Origin: Chitinophagaceae bacterium
GTDB lineage: Bacteria; Bacteroidota; Bacteroidia; Chitinophagales; Chitinophagaceae
Direction: 5' to 3'
Length of the DNA stretch: 6,456 bases
Assembly (NCBI GenBank): GCA_003456175.1
Contig: DMPB01000030.1
Location: 2,857-9,312, forward strand
Shown here piece after piece: positions 4,922-6,456 of this stretch. A program made the position numbers and the translations under genes. The notes under the pieces were generated by a model. It worked only from the letters and a program-made list of their open reading frames with translations. It was not told the DNA's origin and did not search any database. Within the stretch, counting starts at the first letter, position 1. Each line of letters opens with the position of its first letter.

Positions 4922-5914
4922 ATGAAAGCAATTATTCCAGTGGCCGGAGCTGGTACGAAACTTAGGCCACATACATATACACAACCAAAGGCATTAATAC
5001 CCATTGCTGGCAAAACCATCTTAGGTTTTATTGTAGAACAACTACACGAAGCAGGCATCAATGAATTCATCTTCATTGTAGGTTATTTAGGAGATAAGAT
5101 TCACGATTTTGTAAAGCAAACTTACCCGCACCTTACCTGTCATGTAGTATTTCAGAACGAGCGGCAAGGTACAGGACATGCCATAGAACTCACCAAGAGC
5201 CTCGTTGGCGACGATGAGGTTTTTGTGGTGCTTGGCGACACTATTTGCGAGTACGATGTGAAAGAGGTAGTGCAGAGCCCGTACAGCATGCTTGGTGTTA
5301 AAAAAGTAGATGACCCTAGAAATTTTGGTGTAGCAGAGGTTGATGATGAGAATAACATTGTACATGTGGTTGAGAAGCCAGCAATACCAAAGAGTAATTT
5401 GGCATTGGTAGGCTTATACAAAATCAAGGAAACGCAGTTTTTATTTGAATGCTTACATCACATTTTCACGCACGATATTAAAAGCCACGGCGAATACAAC
5501 CTTACCGATGCGCTAGATTGTATGATTAAGCGTGGCGCCAACTTTAAAATCTTTAAGGTTAAAAATTGGTTTGATTGTGGCAAAAAAGAAAGCCTACTAG
5601 AGAGTAATGCCACTCTTTTAAAAAAATTCGGCGGCGTTGTTGCAGAAGATATTCAGCAAGAGAACGCTATTATTATTCCGCCGGTTAGTATTGGCAGCGG
5701 TTGTACGCTTAAGAACTGTATTATTGGTCCGCATGTAGCTGTTGGTGCTAACAGTACTATCATGGCATCAATTGTGAGAGATAGCATTATTGGTAGCTAT
5801 GCAACACTCGATGAAGTAGTGGTAGATAATAGCCTTATCGGTAGTGATGCTGTTGTAAAGGGCTTGAGCCGTAGTTTGAATATTGGCGACAATACAGAAA
5901 TAGACTTTGGTTAG
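4922..5914 (+). CDS. Sugar-phosphate nucleotidyltransferase with beta-helix tail (glucose-1-phosphate thymidylyltransferase-like)
   Basis: Makes an NDP-sugar from a sugar 1-phosphate and NTP, supplying activated sugars for cell-surface polysaccharide. From ATG 4922 the protein has 330 residues. The nucleotide-binding signature GAGTKLRPHTYTQPKALIPI is at 9-28, with Lys13 where many RmlA-type enzymes have Arg. The metal-binding GDT is at 105-107, EKP at 151-153, GLYKI at 164-168, GEYNLTDAL at 190-198 and VKNWFDCGKKESL at 213-225. From about 250 to 325, hexapeptide-like repeats (VSIGSG, NCIIGPHVAVGAN, SIIGSY, SLIGSD, LNIGDN) indicate a left-handed beta-helix, as in long GlmU- and RmlA-like enzymes. 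A GTG at 4907 would add MKRKK, but the conserved MKAIIPVAG start and the A-rich tract just before it favour ATG 4922. The exact nucleotide and sugar cannot be told from sequence. The next gene follows after 23 bp, in the same direction. Confidence 0.93.
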   Translation: MKAIIPVAGAGTKLRPHTYTQPKALIPIAGKTILGFIVEQLHEAGINEFIFIVGYLGDKIHDFVKQTYPHLTCHVVFQNERQGTGHAIELTKSLVGDDEVFVVLGDTICEYDVKEVVQSPYSMLGVKKVDDPRNFGVAEVDDENNIVHVVEKPAIPKSNLALVGLYKIKETQFLFECLHHIFTHDIKSHGEYNLTDALDCMIKRGANFKIFKVKNWFDCGKKESLLESNATLLKKFGGVVAEDIQQENAIIIPPVSIGSGCTLKNCIIGPHVAVGANSTIMASIVRDSIIGSYATLDEVVVDNSLIGSDAVVKGLSRSLNIGDNTEIDFG

Positions 5915-5939
5915 CTTTGTATCACTAACAAAGAGTGAT
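5915..5939 (+). promoter_or_regulatory. Two mutually exclusive hairpins over a start codon
   Basis: CTTTGT (5915-5920) pairs with ACAAAG (5928-5933), and ATCACT (5921-5926) pairs with AGTGAT (5934-5939). Each stem is a perfect 6 bp with a 7-nt loop, and the loop of each contains an arm of the other. The second hairpin buries the first two bases of ATG 5938. With no linker nucleotides between arms, both stems could hardly form at once. It fills the gap between the nucleotidyltransferase and nitronate monooxygenase genes. No U tract follows. Confidence 0.4.
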
Positions 5940-6456
5940 GATTGATAAAAATGCTGTATGCCAACTATTTGGCATCAAAATACCTATTATACAAGGTGGT
6001 ATGATTTGGGCAAGCGGCTGGCGACTAGCTAGTGCTGTAAGCAATGCAGGTGGCTTAGGCATTATTGGTGCCGGAAGTATGTATCCAGAAGTGTTGGTGC
6101 AACATATTGATCAATGCCAACAGGCTACCCAACAACCATTTGGTGTTAACCTCCCACTACTCTATCCCGATATCGATCAGCATATTGCAACAATTGCCGA
6201 AAAACAAGTTCCTATTGTTTTTACCAGTGCTGGCAATCCGGCAAAATATACACGGCAGTTGCAAAGCTATGGTTGCAAAGTGGTGCATGTAGTAAGTAGT
6301 ACCAAACAAGCACTCAAAGCACAAGATGCAGGCTGCGATGCTGTTGTAGCCGAGGGCTTTGAAGCTGGTGGCCACAACGGTCGAGAAGAAACTACTACAC
6401 TTGTATTAGTACCTGCCGTAGCCAAAGCAGTAGCTATACCAGTAATTGCTGCAGGT
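5938..6456 (+). CDS. Nitronate monooxygenase / FabK-like FMN protein, 3' end outside the window
   Basis: From ATG 5938 the frame stays open for 173 codons to the window edge, about half of the usual length for this family. It is an FMN-binding TIM-barrel flavoprotein of the 2-nitropropane dioxygenase family. Members oxidise nitronates or, in the FabK branch, reduce enoyl-ACP in fatty-acid synthesis. Visible motifs are IPIIQGGM at 15-22, SNAGGLGIIGAGS at 35-47 (flavin region), FGVNLPLL at 68-75, VFTSAGNP at 94-101 and VVAEGFEAGGHNG at 136-148, whose GGH contains the catalytic His of nitronate monooxygenases and also occurs in FabK. PVIAAG (168-173) ends the visible part where the phosphate-binding loop begins. 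Bacteroidota carry such genes commonly annotated as nitronate monooxygenase; sequence alone does not separate that from an enoyl-ACP reductase here. Its expression may be coupled to the gene before it, given the 23-bp gap and the hairpins across its start. Confidence 0.9.
   Translation, partial: MIDKNAVCQLFGIKIPIIQGGMIWASGWRLASAVSNAGGLGIIGAGSMYPEVLVQHIDQCQQATQQPFGVNLPLLYPDIDQHIATIAEKQVPIVFTSAGNPAKYTRQLQSYGCKVVHVVSSTKQALKAQDAGCDAVVAEGFEAGGHNGREETTTLVLVPAVAKAVAIPVIAAG

Noticed and set aside
1..6456. CRISPR array, insertion sequence, phage or toxin-antitoxin genes
   Set aside because: No regularly spaced repeats, transposase or integrase motifs, terminal inverted repeats or recognisable toxin/antitoxin pairs were found on either strand.

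Overview
The window looks like chromosomal DNA of a Bacteroidota bacterium, most likely of the Chitinophagaceae or a related family. The reasons are moderate GC, A-rich sequence rather than strong Shine-Dalgarno sites before most starts, and the style of several proteins: an ARPP-1 protein with an AAAQ-type signal peptide, a sugar-phosphate nucleotidyltransferase beginning MKAIIPVAGAGTKLRP, and an FMN nitronate monooxygenase. This is inference from protein style; no database search was possible.

Left part (1-2415, all + strand): an unrecognised ORF cut by the window edge, an unrecognised 106-aa protein, an SRAP/YedK/HMCES-type protein (abasic-site DNA-protein crosslinker), and a 353-aa two-TM coiled-coil protein in visibly AT-richer DNA. 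Gaps are 20, 2 and 15 bp, so they could be one transcript. The last gene looks like an accessory addition to a DNA-damage-related cluster.

Middle (2416-3115): a strong bidirectional terminator, then a 50-aa cysteine-rich zinc-ribbon-like gene on the - strand (2494-2646). Next comes a very strong + strand Rho-independent terminator (2769-2800) with no recognisable gene in front of it. Last is an AT-rich stretch (2896-3014) with one perfect DnaA box, three DnaA-box-like sites and A/T palindromes. It resembles an origin or a DnaA-binding cluster, but gene orientation around it does not support oriC.

Right part: a two-gene - strand operon (ARPP-1 secreted protein, then a CE4/NodB polysaccharide deacetylase, 15 bp apart) points to the cell envelope. 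Divergent from it, on the + strand, are a glucose-1-phosphate thymidylyltransferase-like nucleotidyltransferase with a C-terminal beta-helix and, 23 bp later, a nitronate monooxygenase/FabK-like flavoprotein that runs off the window.

Two non-coding signals stand out. An 11-bp word, CCTTRCGGYAA, usually followed by AT, occurs five times on both strands, inside and outside genes, and shared protein sequence does not explain it. Two perfectly paired but mutually exclusive 6-bp hairpins lie across the start codon of the last gene. I found no CRISPR array, tRNA, rRNA or transposase.
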